Counted from the stretch's first letter, positions 1 through 10,012 are shown. The stretch: 64,000 nucleotides of DNA from Curvibacter sp. AEP1-3 (GCF_002163715.1 NZ_CP015698.1:3733674-3797673), one strand, 5' to 3'. The notes: generated from the letters alone by a model not told the origin. Translations and numbers: made by a program.

Positions 1-2678
1 GCCTGGAGTTCTTTGGCAACGCCAAGGACGCGGTGCCCAGCATCGTGGACATCAAGGATTTCATGTTCGCCGAGCAAAAGCGCAGCGGTGTGTTGCTGGC
101 CGGCCTGGAGCACTTGGACGACCGCTACCTGAAAGCGGTGGGCTACGCCACCAAGAGCAAGCGCGGCGGCTTTCCCAAAATGGTGCTGTTCGGTGACATT
201 GCCGGCGATAACGCCGACGATGTGGCCCGCGTCACCAGCGAGGTGGTGCGCTTGGCCAACGCCCGCAGTGGCGAAGGCTTTGTTGCCATCAGCCCCGAAG
301 CCCGCAAGAAATTCTGGCTGGACCGCAAGCGCACTGCGGCCATCAGCAAGCACACCAACGCCTTCAAGATCAATGAAGACGTGGTGATCCCGCTGCCCCG
401 CATGGCCGAGTACACCGACGGCATAGAACGCATCAACATCGAGCTGAGCCTGCAGAACAAACTGTCCCTGTGCGACGCGCTGACCGAATTTTTCGAGCGC
501 AGCGATTTGCCCTTGGGCAAGACCGATGACGCTAACGACATTCCATCGGCCGAGCTGCTGGAAGACCGTGTGGCCCAGGCGCTGGACTTGGTCGCGCAAG
601 TGCGTGGCCAATGGCAGGGCTGGCTGGATGGGGTGGAAACCCTGTTTCCCCAGCTGCAGGACCACAGCCTGCGCGCCAGCTGGAAGACCCAGTTGCGTGC
701 GCCGCTGCAAGCCATCTTCACGGGTGCGGCGTTTGACGCCATCCTGTCTGAGTGCACCGCCATCCACAAGCGCGTGCTCAAAGGCCGCGTCTGGGTAGCG
801 CTTCACATGCACGCCGGTGACGGTAACGTGCACACCAACATCCCCGTTAACAGCGATGACTACGACATGCTGCAAGCCGCCCACGGTGCGGTCAAACGCA
901 TCATGGCGCTGGCCCGCAGCCTGGACGGCGTGATCTCCGGCGAGCATGGCATCGGCATCACCAAACTGGAGTTCTTGAGCGAAGCCGAGCTGGCGCCTTT
1001 CATTGCCTACAAAGCCAAGGTGGACCCCGAAGGCCGCTTCAACAAAGGCAAGCTGCTACGGAATCAGGAGCTGCCCGCGCACGATGGGGAAGGCTTTGCG
1101 CCGCATTTGACCGCAGATGGCTCCACCATTTACGCCGATTTGACCAACGCCTACACGCCCTCCTTCGGCCTGATGGGGCACGAGTCGTTGATCATGCAGC
1201 AGAGCGATATCGGCGCGATTGCCGATTCGGTGAAAGACTGCCTGCGCTGCGGCAAATGCAAGCCGGTGTGCGCCACCCACGTGCCGCGCGCCAACCTGCT
1301 GTACAGCCCGCGCAACAAGATTCTGGCGACCTCGCTGTTGGTGGAGGCTTTCCTCTATGAGGAGCAGACCCGCCGCGGCATCAGCGTGAAGCACTGGGAA
1401 GAGTTTGAAGACGTGGCCGACCACTGCACGGTCTGCCACAAGTGCGAATCGCCTTGCCCGGTGAAGATCGATTTTGGTGACGTGACCATGAACATGCGCA
1501 ACCTGTTGCGCAAGATGGGGCAGAAGTCCTTCCGCCCCGGCAATGCGGCGGCTATGTTCTTCTTGAACGCTACCAATCCCGAGACCATCAAGCTGATGCG
1601 CTCGGCCATGGTGGGCGTGGGCTTCAAGGCGCAACGCTTGGCCAACCAGGTCTTGCGTCTGGCCGCCAAAAAGCAGACTGCGAAGCCGCCGGCCACCGTG
1701 GGCACCGCGCCCATCAAGGAGCAGGTGATCCATTTCATCAACAAGAAGATGCCTGGCGGCCTGCCCAAGAAAACGGCGCGCGCCTTGCTGGACATTGAAG
1801 ATGCGGATTACGTGCCCATCATCCGCAACCCGAAGTCCACCACGGCAGAGACCGAGGCGGTGTTCTACTTCCCGGGTTGCGGCTCGGAGCGCCTGTTCAG
1901 CCAGGTGGGCTTGGCAACCCAAGCCATGCTCTGGCATGCCGGCGTACAAACCGTGCTGCCACCGGGCTACCTGTGCTGCGGTTACCCCCAGCGTGGCTCC
2001 GGCCAGGCGGACAAGGCCGAGAAAATCATCACCGACAACCGGGTGCTGTTCCACCGCGTGGCCAACACCTTGAACTACCTGGACATCAAGACGGTGGTGG
2101 TGAGCTGCGGTACCTGCTACGACCAGTTGCAGGGCTACGAGTTCGACAAGATTTTCCCCGGCAGCCGCATCATCGACATCCACGAGTACCTGCTGGAGAA
2201 GGGCATTACCCTGGTTCCGGAGGGGGGTGCAGGTGCCGGTTATCTGTACCACGACCCTTGCCACAGCCCCATGAAGCTGCAGGACCCGATGAAGACGGTC
2301 AAGGCCCTCGTGGGCGATGCAGTTTTGAAGAATGACCGCTGCTGCGGCGAGTCCGGCACGCTGGGCGTGACCCGCCCGGACATCTCCACCCAGATCCGCT
2401 TCCGAAAGGAAGAAGAGTTGCGCAAGGGAGAAACCGCTTTGCGTGCCCTGACGGCGCCAGTGGGACAGTCGCCCAAGGCGGAAGGCAATGTGAAGATATT
2501 GACCAGCTGCCCGAGCTGCTTGCAAGGCCTGAGCCGCTACGGCAACGATCTGAACAACGGTTTGCTGGAGGCTGACTACATCGTGGTCGAAATGGCTAAC
2601 CAGATTCTGGGCAAGGAATGGTTGCCCGAGTACGTGCAAACCGCCAATGCCGGTGGCATTGAGCGCGTGCTGGTCTAA
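1..2678 (+). CDS. FAD-linked oxidase / 4Fe-4S (CCG-domain) fusion protein, 5' part missing
   Basis: The reading frame is already open at the left edge (coding from base 3 in frame), so the N-terminal FAD-binding half lies outside the window. What remains is about 890 residues. The first third is a FAD-oxidase C-terminal domain, with HMHAGDGNVHTN and a GVISGEHGIG stretch typical of glycolate/D-lactate dehydrogenase-type flavoproteins. Next come two 4Fe-4S clusters (CLRCGKCKPVC near base 1240, CTVCHKCESPCP near base 1430). Last are two cysteine-rich CCG modules (CCGYPQRGSG, SCGTCY, DPCHSP, RCCGESG). By family this is a soluble 2-hydroxyacid dehydrogenase fusing GlcD-like and GlcF-like functions (the large DUF3683-type proteins of Burkholderiales). 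The substrate cannot be read from the sequence. A DUF971 gene follows after 9 bases. Confidence 0.88.
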   Translation, partial: LEFFGNAKDAVPSIVDIKDFMFAEQKRSGVLLAGLEHLDDRYLKAVGYATKSKRGGFPKMVLFGDIAGDNADDVARVTSEVVRLANARSGEGFVAISPEARKKFWLDRKRTAAISKHTNAFKINEDVVIPLPRMAEYTDGIERINIELSLQNKLSLCDALTEFFERSDLPLGKTDDANDIPSAELLEDRVAQALDLVAQVRGQWQGWLDGVETLFPQLQDHSLRASWKTQLRAPLQAIFTGAAFDAILSECTAIHKRVLKGRVWVALHMHAGDGNVHTNIPVNSDDYDMLQAAHGAVKRIMALARSLDGVISGEHGIGITKLEFLSEAELAPFIAYKAKVDPEGRFNKGKLLRNQELPAHDGEGFAPHLTADGSTIYADLTNAYTPSFGLMGHESLIMQQSDIGAIADSVKDCLRCGKCKPVCATHVPRANLLYSPRNKILATSLLVEAFLYEEQTRRGISVKHWEEFEDVADHCTVCHKCESPCPVKIDFGDVTMNMRNLLRKMGQKSFRPGNAAAMFFLNATNPETIKLMRSAMVGVGFKAQRLANQVLRLAAKKQTAKPPATVGTAPIKEQVIHFINKKMPGGLPKKTARALLDIEDADYVPIIRNPKSTTAETEAVFYFPGCGSERLFSQVGLATQAMLWHAGVQTVLPPGYLCCGYPQRGSGQADKAEKIITDNRVLFHRVANTLNYLDIKTVVVSCGTCYDQLQGYEFDKIFPGSRIIDIHEYLLEKGITLVPEGGAGAGYLYHDPCHSPMKLQDPMKTVKALVGDAVLKNDRCCGESGTLGVTRPDISTQIRFRKEEELRKGETALRALTAPVGQSPKAEGNVKILTSCPSCLQGLSRYGNDLNNGLLEADYIVVEMANQILGKEWLPEYVQTANAGGIERVLV

Positions 2679-2687
2679 GGGGGCGCC

Positions 2688-3101
2688 ATGGCAGGTTTGA
2701 CCGCTGGCGCGCCGACCCCGCAGGACATCACCGTCCACGGCCAAAGCCGCGTGCTGGAAGTGGGCTTCTCGGACGGGGCGCGCTTTCGCATTCCCTTTGA
2801 GCTGATGCGGGTCTACTCGCCGTCTGCCGAGGTGCAGGGCCATGGCCCGGGCCAGGAAACCCTGCAAACCGGCAAGCGCGACGTGGAGCTGGAAGCGCTG
2901 GACCCGGTCGGCAACTACGCGGTGCAGCCCCGCTTTTCCGACGGACATGACACCGGTATCTACACCTGGGACTACCTGTATTTTCTGGGTTCTCAGCAGG
3001 CTCGCCTGTGGCAGGATTACGAAGACAAGCTCAAGGCCGCGGGCGTTGGGCGCGATGCAGTCATGGCTCCCAAGGGCGGCCACGGCTGTGCCAGCCACTA
3101 A
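2688..3101 (+). CDS. DUF971 (gamma-butyrobetaine hydroxylase-like N-terminal domain) protein
   Basis: A protein of 137 residues with the DUF971 fold signature: a VxFSDGxxFRIPxELMRVYSPSAEVQGH-like stretch split over residues 24-50, then VGNYAVQPRFSDGHDTGIY, then a WDYL motif. The His/Asp/Cys-containing C-terminus (GGHGCASH) is unusual and could bind metal. The family is the N-terminal domain found on gamma-butyrobetaine hydroxylases. Stand-alone copies in proteobacteria have no settled function but often sit near Fe-S or ubiquinone genes, as here, between an Fe-S oxidoreductase and ubiE. The start is the ATG at 2688, preceded by a G-rich ribosome-binding site. Probably cotranscribed with the upstream oxidoreductase. 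Confidence 0.85.
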   Translation: MAGLTAGAPTPQDITVHGQSRVLEVGFSDGARFRIPFELMRVYSPSAEVQGHGPGQETLQTGKRDVELEALDPVGNYAVQPRFSDGHDTGIYTWDYLYFLGSQQARLWQDYEDKLKAAGVGRDAVMAPKGGHGCASH

Positions 3102-3111
3102 CCCTCGACCT

Positions 3112-3172
3112 GTTTGCTATTGTTTCAGGAGCTGCTCGCGCATATTCCATGAGCGCTAGAGCCCTATTTGGA
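3112..3172 (+). repeat. Dispersed repeat copy A (AGCTGCTCGCGCA family), upstream of ubiE
   Basis: Contains TTTGCTATTGTTTCAGG, then AGCTGCTCGCGCA and, after a 10-base spacer, GAGCGCTAGAG. The same order of blocks appears at 12501, 33808 and 57010 on this strand and at 21620, 37226 and 42318 on the other. It fills almost the whole gap between the DUF971 gene and ubiE, so it probably forms part of the ubiE 5' untranslated region. Confidence 0.75.
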
Positions 3173-3180
3173 CTAAAACT

Positions 3181-3912
3181 ATGAGTACTACCCATTTCGG
3201 TTTCAAGTCGGTCGATGAGTCGGAGAAAGCCAGCCACGTACGTGGCGTATTTGACTCCGTCGCCCCCAAATACGACCTGATGAACGACCTGATGTCAGCC
3301 GGCCTGCACCGCGCCTGGAAGGCCTACACCGTGCTGGTGGCCAACCTCAAAGAGGGCGACAAGGCCTTGGACATTGCCGGCGGCACCGGTGACTTGGCAA
3401 TGGCCTTCTCCAGGAAAGTCGGCAAGTCGGGTCAAGTCGTGCATACCGATATCAACCAAGCCATGCTCTCCACCGGCCGCAACCGTTTGCTGGATGCGGG
3501 CATCGTGTTGCCCACGCTGGTGTGCGATGCGGAGAAGTTGCCCTTCCCCGACAACTACTTCAATGTGGTCAGCGTGGCCTTCGGTTTGCGCAACATGACC
3601 CACAAAGACGTGGCTTTGGCAGAAATGCAACGGGTCTTGAAACCCGGTGGCAAGCTGTTGGTACTGGAGTTTTCCAAGGTGGCGCCCCCCTTGGAGAAGG
3701 TGTACGACTGGTACTCCTTCAAGGTGTTGCCGCGCTTGGGCAAGATGATCGCCGGAGATGACGCAAGTTACCGCTATCTGGCGGAATCCATTCGCATGCA
3801 TCCGGGCCAGCAAGAGCTAAAGACCATGATGCACAAAGTGGGCTTCGGTCATGTGGACTATCACAATTTGACTGGCGGCATTGCTGCCTTGCATGTTGGA
3901 ATCAAGTGCTGA
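3181..3912 (+). CDS. ubiE: Ubiquinone/menaquinone C-methyltransferase UbiE
   Basis: 243 residues, the usual length. It transfers a methyl group from S-adenosylmethionine to the benzoquinol ring in ubiquinone synthesis. The sequence shows the family entry motif ([12 protein letters not shown]), the [14 protein letters not shown] block, the SAM-binding loop [12 protein letters not shown] at about residues 60-71, and the [16 protein letters not shown] strand. The enzyme is cytoplasmic and membrane-associated through its substrates. It heads a group including ubiJ and ubiB, which supports a role in aerobic ubiquinone synthesis rather than menaquinone. The start is the ATG at 3181, right after repeat copy A. 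Confidence 0.96.
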   Translation: MSTTHFGFKSVDESEKASHVRGVFDSVAPKYDLMNDLMSAGLHRAWKAYTVLVANLKEGDKALDIAGGTGDLAMAFSRKVGKSGQVVHTDINQAMLSTGRNRLLDAGIVLPTLVCDAEKLPFPDNYFNVVSVAFGLRNMTHKDVALAEMQRVLKPGGKLLVLEFSKVAPPLEKVYDWYSFKVLPRLGKMIAGDDASYRYLAESIRMHPGQQELKTMMHKVGFGHVDYHNLTGGIAALHVGIKC

Positions 3913-3937
3913 GATAACTACAAATTTTGGAGAAGAC

Positions 3938-4930
3938 ATGAAACTTTGGGCATTGGCTTTGGCAGTCGCGCTGACCCTCTCGGGCTTTGACGCAGAAGCC
4001 GCCCGACGCCTGGGCGGAGGCAAGTCGTTCGGCAAGCAGTCGAGCAACGTCACACAACGCGATGCAGCCAGTCCCGCGCCGGCATCTCCCGCTGCGCCCG
4101 GTCAGAACGTGAATAACGCAGCCGCCAAACCTGCACCTGCGGCAGCACCCGCCGCCGCGCAGGCGCCCAAGCGTCCTTGGGGTGCCATGTTGGGCGGTCT
4201 CGCGGCCGGGTTGGGCTTGGCCTGGCTGGCAAGTTCCCTGGGGCTGGGCGAAGCCTTTGGAAACGTGCTGATGTTCGGTTTGCTGGCGCTGGGTCTGATG
4301 ATACTCATCGGCATGTTCATGCGCAGCCGAAAGCCTACGGCACAGGCAGCTCCCCCGTTTGCCTTCCAGGGTGCTGGTCCGGCTCCGGTGCAGGATTTGA
4401 AACAGTACCGGGCCGAGAACGTGGGTAATGATGCTTCAGCCCGCCCTTGGGAGCGGAGCAGCATGGTCTTCGAGGCGCCGCAGCCTGCGGCCCAAGGTGG
4501 TTCCATGATCGGCTCGGCGTTGATGGGTTCGCAAACCTGGGGCGTACCGGCTGGATTTGATACTGAGGGTTTCCTCAAATCGGCCAAAGCCAATTTTGTG
4601 ACTCTGCAAGCGGCCTGGGACAGGTCCGACGTGGCAGCGCTTCGCGCCATGATGACGGACGACATGACCCGCGAAATCCAGACCCAATTGGCCGAGCGCG
4701 AGACGCACACGGGTGCCGGCGTGAACCACACCGATGTGGTCATGATTGATGCCCGTTTGCTGGGCATTGAAGAGCTGCCTGATGAGTACATGGCCAGCGT
4801 GGAGTTCTCCGGCATGATCCGTGAAGAGCCGTCTGCAGGACCGAGCCCTTTCCGCGAAGTCTGGAACATGACCAAGGCCAAAAACGGCAGCAGTGGCTGG
4901 TTGGTGGCAGGTGTGCAAGCCCTGCAATAG
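3938..4930 (+). CDS. Tim44-like domain membrane protein
   Basis: 330 residues from the ATG at 3938, chosen because GGAGAAG lies just before it and because it gives a clean signal peptide (MKLWALALAVALTLSG). After the signal comes an Ala/Pro-rich low-complexity stretch (about residues 45-85), one or two hydrophobic segments (about 90-130: GGLAAGLGLAWLASSLGL and the following leucine-rich run), and a C-terminal Tim44/TIM-like globular domain (from about 205, ending with SGWLVAGVQ). The family resembles the mitochondrial import motor subunit Tim44, but its bacterial role is not established. It is conserved between ubiE and ubiJ in related genomes as far as I recall. Likely in the ubiE operon (25-base gap). 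Confidence 0.85.
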   Translation: MKLWALALAVALTLSGFDAEAARRLGGGKSFGKQSSNVTQRDAASPAPASPAAPGQNVNNAAAKPAPAAAPAAAQAPKRPWGAMLGGLAAGLGLAWLASSLGLGEAFGNVLMFGLLALGLMILIGMFMRSRKPTAQAAPPFAFQGAGPAPVQDLKQYRAENVGNDASARPWERSSMVFEAPQPAAQGGSMIGSALMGSQTWGVPAGFDTEGFLKSAKANFVTLQAAWDRSDVAALRAMMTDDMTREIQTQLAERETHTGAGVNHTDVVMIDARLLGIEELPDEYMASVEFSGMIREEPSAGPSPFREVWNMTKAKNGSSGWLVAGVQALQ

Positions 4931-4964
4931 AACCGGTCATTTTTCAGGAAGATAATGGGGGACT

Positions 4965-5519
4965 ATGGCAACACAGTCCCCCTTTTCCATGCTGGAAGGT
5001 CTCTTCCAGAACCTTCCCTCCGCCCTGACCCCACCGGCTTGGGCCATTGAAGAAAGTCACCGCCGGGTGGTGCTCTTGCTCAACCATGTGCTGCAGCAGG
5101 AGCCTCAGGCAATGGAACGGCTGGCGCGCCAGAAAGGCCGCGTCATTCACACCCAGTGGCGTGAATTTACCTTCCGTGTGCAAGCAACCCCCGCCGGTTT
5201 GCTGGATCTGGCAGGGGCGGACGCCAAGCCCGACCTGACCCTCACGATTACTGAAGACTCACCTTTTGCGATCGCACAAGCGGTCATGCAGGGCGGCAAG
5301 CCGTCTGTGCGCATTGAAGGCGATGTGCAATTGGCAGCCGAAGTGAACTGGCTGGCAGACCATGTGCGCTGGGATGTGGAGGAGGATCTCTCCAAGATCT
5401 TGGGTGATGCTCCTGCGCACATGCTGATGCAGACCTGCCGCACCATGGGCCAAGCCCTGCAGCAGTTTGTCGGCAAGCGCGGCGCTGCGTCGTCGGAATC
5501 CAGCGGCAAAGCTCCATGA
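4965..5519 (+). CDS. ubiJ: Ubiquinone biosynthesis accessory factor UbiJ (SCP2 domain)
   Basis: 184 residues, somewhat shorter than the E. coli protein of about 200. It contains an SCP2 sterol-carrier-like fold ([26 protein letters not shown], then [18 protein letters not shown]) and ends in a helical region ([20 protein letters not shown]). In E. coli, UbiJ is a lipid-binding accessory factor of the soluble complex that processes ubiquinone intermediates, and its gene lies between ubiE and ubiB. The same ordering is preserved here, apart from the inserted Tim44-like gene. The stop codon overlaps the ubiB start by 4 bases (ATGA), indicating translational coupling. Confidence 0.9.
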   Translation: MATQSPFSMLEGLFQNLPSALTPPAWAIEESHRRVVLLLNHVLQQEPQAMERLARQKGRVIHTQWREFTFRVQATPAGLLDLAGADAKPDLTLTITEDSPFAIAQAVMQGGKPSVRIEGDVQLAAEVNWLADHVRWDVEEDLSKILGDAPAHMLMQTCRTMGQALQQFVGKRGAASSESSGKAP

Positions 5520-7081
5520 GCCGCCTCGGCCGCGGGCTGTTCATCGTCTGGGTCGTTCTGCGATATGGGTTGGACGAGCTGGTGCTTACCAGCTTCCAGA
5601 AGCCCTGGTTGCGCTTGATTGCCCGCATTGTTTCCATCGGCCGTTCTCTGGATGAGCCGCGCGGGCAGCGTTTGCGCGAAGCGCTGGAGCGGTTGGGGCC
5701 GATTTTTGTGAAATTCGGGCAGGTGCTTTCCACCCGCCGGGATTTGCTGCCCTTGGACATCGCCAACGAACTTGCCAAGCTGCAAGACCGCGTGCCCCCC
5801 TTCGACTCGGAGGTGGCGGTCGCCACCATCGAGCGCGCACTGGGAAAGCCGGTGTCCGAGATTTTTGTGTCGTTCGAGCGTACGCCGGTGGCCAGCGCAT
5901 CGATTGCGCAGGTGCACTTTGCGGTGCTGAAGGATCGCACCGGCCGTGAGCGCGAGGTCGCTGTCAAGGTGCTGCGTCCCAACATGCTGGGTGTGATCGA
6001 CAAGGACTTGGCACTCATGCGCATGATGGCCGGCTGGGTCGAGGGGCTGTCTGCAGACGGCAAGCGCCTCAAACCCCGCGAGGTGGTGGCCGAGTTCGAC
6101 AAGTACCTGCATGATGAGCTGGATCTGGTCCGTGAAGCATCAAGCGCCGCACAACTCCGGCGCAACATGGAGGGGCTAGATTTGGTCCTGATCCCTGAGA
6201 TGCTCTGGGACTATTGCACGACCGAAGTGCTGGTCATGGAGCGCATGCATGGTGTGCCGATCAGCCAGATCGACAAACTTCGCGAGGCCGGCGTCGATGT
6301 ACCCAAGTTGGCCCGCGATGGCGTGACTCTGTTTTTCACCCAGGTCTTCCGTGACGGGTTTTTCCACGCCGACATGCACCCGGGCAACATCCAGGTCAGC
6401 CTCGCGCCTGAGACCTTCGGTCGCTACATCTCTTTGGATTTCGGAATCGTCGGCACTTTGACCGAAGTGGACAAAGAGTACCTCGCGCAGAACTTTGTGG
6501 CCTTCTTCCGCCGCGATTACAAGCGTGTGGCGGAGTTGCACATAGAGTCCGGCTGGGTGCCCGCTGCCACCCGTGTAGATGAGTTGGAAGCCGCTGTCCG
6601 CGCTGTGTGTGAGCCTTACTTTGACCGGCCGCTCAAAGAGATTTCTCTGGGCATGGTGCTGATGCGCTTGTTCCAGACGTCCCGCCGCTTCCACGTGGAG
6701 ATTCAGCCGCAACTTGTGTTGTTGCAAAAAACCCTGCTCAATATCGAAGGTTTGGGTCGGGATCTGGATCCGGATCTGGATTTGTGGGCGACGGCCAAGC
6801 CCTTTCTGGAGCAGTGGATGCTGCAGCAGGTGGGCCCGCAAAAGCTGATCCATGAACTCAAAGCCCAAGCCCCGCGGTATGCCAAATTGTTGCCGGAGCT
6901 ACCGGGGTTGCTGCATCAGTATCTCCAGCGCCAAGGCGGTGGCAACGAGGAGCTGATGCGGGAGCTGCTGCAAGAGCAAAAACGTACCAACCGCCTGTTG
7001 CAAACCTTGGTGGCAGTTGTCATCGGCTTCTCGGTGGGATTGGTGCTGGTTCAGCTATGGGCGCGCATCCGGCTGTTTTGA
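5516..7081 (+). CDS. ubiB: Probable protein kinase/ATPase UbiB
   Basis: 521 residues, typical length. It is a member of the atypical ABC1/ADCK/UbiB kinase-like family, whose ATPase activity supports ubiquinone synthesis. The KxGQ motif ([14 protein letters not shown], about residues 64-77), the alanine-rich nucleotide loop ([12 protein letters not shown], about 125-136), the catalytic segment HADMHPGNI and the metal-binding LDFGIVG are all visible. Two C-terminal hydrophobic helices ([18 protein letters not shown]) anchor it in the inner membrane. It is coupled to ubiJ by a 4-base overlap and is the last ubiquinone gene of the group. Confidence 0.96.
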   Translation: MSRLGRGLFIVWVVLRYGLDELVLTSFQKPWLRLIARIVSIGRSLDEPRGQRLREALERLGPIFVKFGQVLSTRRDLLPLDIANELAKLQDRVPPFDSEVAVATIERALGKPVSEIFVSFERTPVASASIAQVHFAVLKDRTGREREVAVKVLRPNMLGVIDKDLALMRMMAGWVEGLSADGKRLKPREVVAEFDKYLHDELDLVREASSAAQLRRNMEGLDLVLIPEMLWDYCTTEVLVMERMHGVPISQIDKLREAGVDVPKLARDGVTLFFTQVFRDGFFHADMHPGNIQVSLAPETFGRYISLDFGIVGTLTEVDKEYLAQNFVAFFRRDYKRVAELHIESGWVPAATRVDELEAAVRAVCEPYFDRPLKEISLGMVLMRLFQTSRRFHVEIQPQLVLLQKTLLNIEGLGRDLDPDLDLWATAKPFLEQWMLQQVGPQKLIHELKAQAPRYAKLLPELPGLLHQYLQRQGGGNEELMRELLQEQKRTNRLLQTLVAVVIGFSVGLVLVQLWARIRLF

Positions 7082-7090
7082 CGGCGCACC

Positions 7091-7096
7091 TATAAT
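7091..7096 (+). promoter_or_regulatory. Possible -10 box (TATAAT) before the fmdB-DUF502-aspS group
   Basis: A perfect TATAAT lies 38 bases before the FmdB start, just after the ubiB stop. The hexamer 17 bases upstream (TCCGGC) does not resemble a -35 box, so this is only a candidate sigma-70 promoter. Confidence 0.4.
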
Positions 7097-7133
7097 TGAG
7101 GGTTTTGCAACTTCAGGTCTGAGCTCTACTTCC

Positions 7134-7451
7134 ATGCCCATTTACGCCTACAAATGCGAGTCCTGCGGATTTGCCAAGGATGTATTGCAGAAAATCTCCG
7201 ACGCTCCGCTGCAGGATTGCCCGCAGTGCAACGCACCTGCATTCAAGAAACAACTGACGGCCGCCGGTTTTCAGCTCAAGGGCTCCGGCTGGTACGTGAC
7301 AGACTTCAAAGGCGGCAGCGCGCCAGCGACTGGCGTCGCGCCAGCTACCGGCGACAGCCCAGCGGCCAAGCCTGCAGAAACCAAATCTGAAGCGCCTTCG
7401 GCCGCACCCGCAGCCCCTGCGGCGCCAAGTACCCCGTCATCCACCACCTGA
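7134..7451 (+). CDS. FmdB-family zinc-ribbon protein
   Basis: 105 residues from the ATG at 7134, chosen because it gives the family-standard beginning MPIYAYKCESCG. Earlier in-frame starts would run back through the end of ubiB. The N-terminal half is an FmdB/Rv2302-type zinc ribbon with CESCG at residues 8-12 and CPQC further on. The C-terminal half is an Ala/Pro/Ser-rich disordered tail, usual for this family in Burkholderiales. FmdB was proposed as a regulator of formamidase in Methylophilus, and the role of the many genomic homologues is unproven. It is followed after 12 bases by the DUF502 gene. Confidence 0.88.
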   Translation: MPIYAYKCESCGFAKDVLQKISDAPLQDCPQCNAPAFKKQLTAAGFQLKGSGWYVTDFKGGSAPATGVAPATGDSPAAKPAETKSEAPSAAPAAPAAPSTPSSTT

Positions 7452-7463
7452 AGCGGAGCATCT

Positions 7464-8114
7464 GTGCCCATTAAAAAATACCTGCTCACCGGCCTGATGG
7501 TCTGGTTGCCGCTGGCCATCACCATCTGGGTGTTGTTGTGGCTGGTCGGTCTGCTGGACGCAGTGTTCGCAGGATTTTTGAGCGGCGTTTCCGCCATCAC
7601 GCCCACGACTTCTGCACCAACCATCGAGCGGCTGCACAGCATTCCGGGGCTCGGCGTGGTGCTGGTGTTTGCTGCATTGTTGGTGACCGGCGCATTGGTC
7701 TCCAATGTGGCCGGGCGCTGGTGGGTCAAGCAATGGGACAAGTTGTTCACCAACATCCCGATTGTCAAATCCATTTACAACAGCGTGAAGAAGGTGTCCG
7801 ACACCTTGTTCTCCAGCAACGGCAATGCCTTCCGCACCGCCTTGTTGATCCAATACCCCCGCGCCGGCAGTTGGACCATCGGTTTCCAGACGGGCACGCC
7901 GGGTGGAGAGGTGGCATCGCACTTGGGCGAAGAGTTTGTCAGTGTCTATGTACCCACCACGCCGAACCCGACCAGCGGTTTCTTTTTGATGCTGCCCCGC
8001 AAAGACGTGATCGAGCTCGATATGAGCGTGGACGAGGCGCTGACTTATGTGATTTCCATGGGATCGGTGGCGCCAACTGCCCACGTCCCGACAGCGCCCA
8101 CTGCGCCCAAATAA
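7464..8114 (+). CDS. DUF502 family inner-membrane protein
   Basis: 216 residues starting with GTG at 7464, preceded by GGAG at a suitable distance. There are two transmembrane helices, at about residues 8-28 (LMVWLPLAITIWVLLWLVGL) and 60-85 (GVVLVFAALLVTGAL). A soluble C-terminal region follows with the conserved PIVKSIYNSVKKVSDT and a V-Y-V-P-T-T-P-N-P-T-S-G-F loop. DUF502 proteins are widespread in proteobacteria and plants (LCV/COV-like), with no firmly assigned bacterial function. The position between fmdB and aspS is typical for this family of bacteria. The protein ends in a short Ala/Pro-rich tail. Confidence 0.9.
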   Translation: MPIKKYLLTGLMVWLPLAITIWVLLWLVGLLDAVFAGFLSGVSAITPTTSAPTIERLHSIPGLGVVLVFAALLVTGALVSNVAGRWWVKQWDKLFTNIPIVKSIYNSVKKVSDTLFSSNGNAFRTALLIQYPRAGSWTIGFQTGTPGGEVASHLGEEFVSVYVPTTPNPTSGFFLMLPRKDVIELDMSVDEALTYVISMGSVAPTAHVPTAPTAPK

Positions 8115-8162
8115 CCTTATTACTAACCCGCTGCACACCTTGCGGCGAATTGAAAGCACTCT

Positions 8163-9977
8163 ATGGCTATGCGTTCTCATTATTGCGGTCTCGTGACCGA
8201 AGCCCTGTTGGGCCAAACCGTGACTCTGTGTGGTTGGGTCAATCGTCGTCGTGACCACGGTGGTGTGATTTTTGTGGACGTGCGTGACCGCGAAGGCTAC
8301 GTGCAAGTGGTTTGCGATCCGGACCGCGCCGAGATGTTCAAGGTGGCCGAAGACATTCGCAATGAATACTGCGTGCAGATCAAGGGTTTGGTGCGTGCGC
8401 GCCCCGAAGGCACCACCAATGACAGCCTCAAGAGCGGCAAGATTGAAGTGTTGTGCCACGAACTGATCGTGCTGAACGAATCGGTGACTCCTCCGTTCCA
8501 ACTGGACGAAGACAACCTGTCTGAAACCACCCGCCTGACCCACCGCGTGTTGGATCTGCGCCGCCCCTACATGCAAAACAACCTGATGCTGCGCTACCGC
8601 GTGGCCATGGAAGTGCGCAAGTTCTTGGACGCCAACGGTTTTGTGGACATCGAAACCCCGATGTTGACCAAGAGCACGCCCGAAGGCGCACGTGACTACC
8701 TGGTGCCTAGCCGTGTGCATGATGGCCAGTTTTTCGCGCTGCCCCAGTCGCCCCAGTTGTTCAAGCAGCTGCTGATGGTGGCGGGTTTCGATCGCTACTA
8801 CCAGATCACCAAGTGCTTCCGCGACGAAGACTTGCGCGCTGACCGTCAGCCGGAATTCACCCAGATCGATATCGAAACCTCTTTCCTGACCGAAGAGGAC
8901 ATCCGTGACATGTTCCAAGGCATGATCACCACCGTGTTCAAGAACACCATCGGTGTGGACTTGGGCGAGTTCCCGGTCATGACCTACCAGGATGCGGCCC
9001 GTTTGTACGGCTCTGACAAGCCTGATTTGCGCGTGAACCTCGAGTTCGCCGAACTCACCGACGTCATGAAGGACGTGGATTTCAAGGTGTTCTCAGGCGC
9101 TGCCACCATGAAGGGTGGCCGTGTGGTGGCCCTGCGTATCCCCGGTGGTTCTGCCGAAAACGGTGGTATCAGCCGTGGCGAAATCGATGCCTACACCGAG
9201 TTCGTCAAGATCTACGGTGCCAAGGGCTTGGCCTACATCCGCGTGAATGACCTGTCCAAGGGCCGTGATGGTCTGCAAAGCCCGATTGTGAAGAACATCC
9301 ACGACGCAGCCCTGAATGCGGTGCTGGAGCGCACCGGTGCCCAGAACGGAGACTTGATCTTCTTCGGTGCCGACAAGGAAAAAATCGTCAATGACGCCAT
9401 CGGTGCCCTGCGCATCAAGATTGGCCACAGCGAGTTTGGCAAGAAAAACGGCCTGTTCACCGGTGGCTGGAAGCCGCTGTGGGTGGTGGACTTCCCGATG
9501 TTCGAATACGACGAAGAAAGCCAGCGTTACACCGCTGTGCACCACCCCTTCACAGCACCCAAGGAAGGCCACGAGGACTGGATGGTAACCGCGCCTGAAA
9601 AGTGCATTTCCCAAGGCTACGACATGGTCTTGAACGGTTGGGAAATGGGTGGCGGTTCGGTCCGTATCCACCGTGCAGACGTGCAGCAGAAAGTGTTCGA
9701 TGCCCTGAAGATCACACCGGAAGAAGCCCAGCTCAAATTCGGCTTCCTGCTCGATGCATTGCAATACGGTGCCCCACCCCACGGTGGTCTCGCATTCGGT
9801 CTGGACCGCATCGTGACTCTGATGACCGGCGCGGAATCCATCCGTGACGTGATTGCTTTCCCCAAGACCCAGCGTGCCCAGTGCTTGCTGACCCAGGCGC
9901 CGAGCCCGGTGGACGAGAAGCAGCTGCGCGAATTGCACATCCGCTTGCGCAATGTGGATTTGGCTAAAACGGCCTGA
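8163..9977 (+). CDS. aspS: Aspartyl-tRNA synthetase
   Basis: 604 residues, the bacterial length. Order: N-terminal OB-fold anticodon-binding domain ([20 protein letters not shown] at about 21-40), class II catalytic core with motif 2 ([20 protein letters not shown]), the bacterial GAD insertion, and motif 3 ([15 protein letters not shown]) near the C-terminus. It charges tRNA-Asp with aspartate in the cytoplasm. Whether it is discriminating or also charges tRNA-Asn was not resolved. The ATG at 8163 gives [11 protein letters not shown], as in relatives. A clear terminator follows at 10013, so the unit from fmdB onward probably ends here or continues weakly into nudB. Confidence 0.97.
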   Translation: MAMRSHYCGLVTEALLGQTVTLCGWVNRRRDHGGVIFVDVRDREGYVQVVCDPDRAEMFKVAEDIRNEYCVQIKGLVRARPEGTTNDSLKSGKIEVLCHELIVLNESVTPPFQLDEDNLSETTRLTHRVLDLRRPYMQNNLMLRYRVAMEVRKFLDANGFVDIETPMLTKSTPEGARDYLVPSRVHDGQFFALPQSPQLFKQLLMVAGFDRYYQITKCFRDEDLRADRQPEFTQIDIETSFLTEEDIRDMFQGMITTVFKNTIGVDLGEFPVMTYQDAARLYGSDKPDLRVNLEFAELTDVMKDVDFKVFSGAATMKGGRVVALRIPGGSAENGGISRGEIDAYTEFVKIYGAKGLAYIRVNDLSKGRDGLQSPIVKNIHDAALNAVLERTGAQNGDLIFFGADKEKIVNDAIGALRIKIGHSEFGKKNGLFTGGWKPLWVVDFPMFEYDEESQRYTAVHHPFTAPKEGHEDWMVTAPEKCISQGYDMVLNGWEMGGGSVRIHRADVQQKVFDALKITPEEAQLKFGFLLDALQYGAPPHGGLAFGLDRIVTLMTGAESIRDVIAFPKTQRAQCLLTQAPSPVDEKQLRELHIRLRNVDLAKTA

Positions 9978-10012
9978 AACGCATAGACACCCGTAATGGG
10001 TCATGCACAATG

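Noticed and set aside
1056-3098. Open frame of 680 codons on the minus strand across the Fe-S oxidoreductase and DUF971 genes
   Set aside because: It spans two well-supported genes on the other strand. Its translation is His/Ala/Gln-rich with no recognisable domain, as expected of antisense frames in GC-rich coding DNA.
7077-7096. TTGACG before TATAAT as a complete promoter
   Set aside because: The spacing is only 8 bases, half of what sigma-70 needs.
7437-8918. Minus-strand frame of 493 codons across DUF502 and aspS (and 447 codons at 9093-10436)
   Set aside because: Crosses the aspS promoter region and, for the second, a strong terminator. Low-complexity His/Gln-rich translation.
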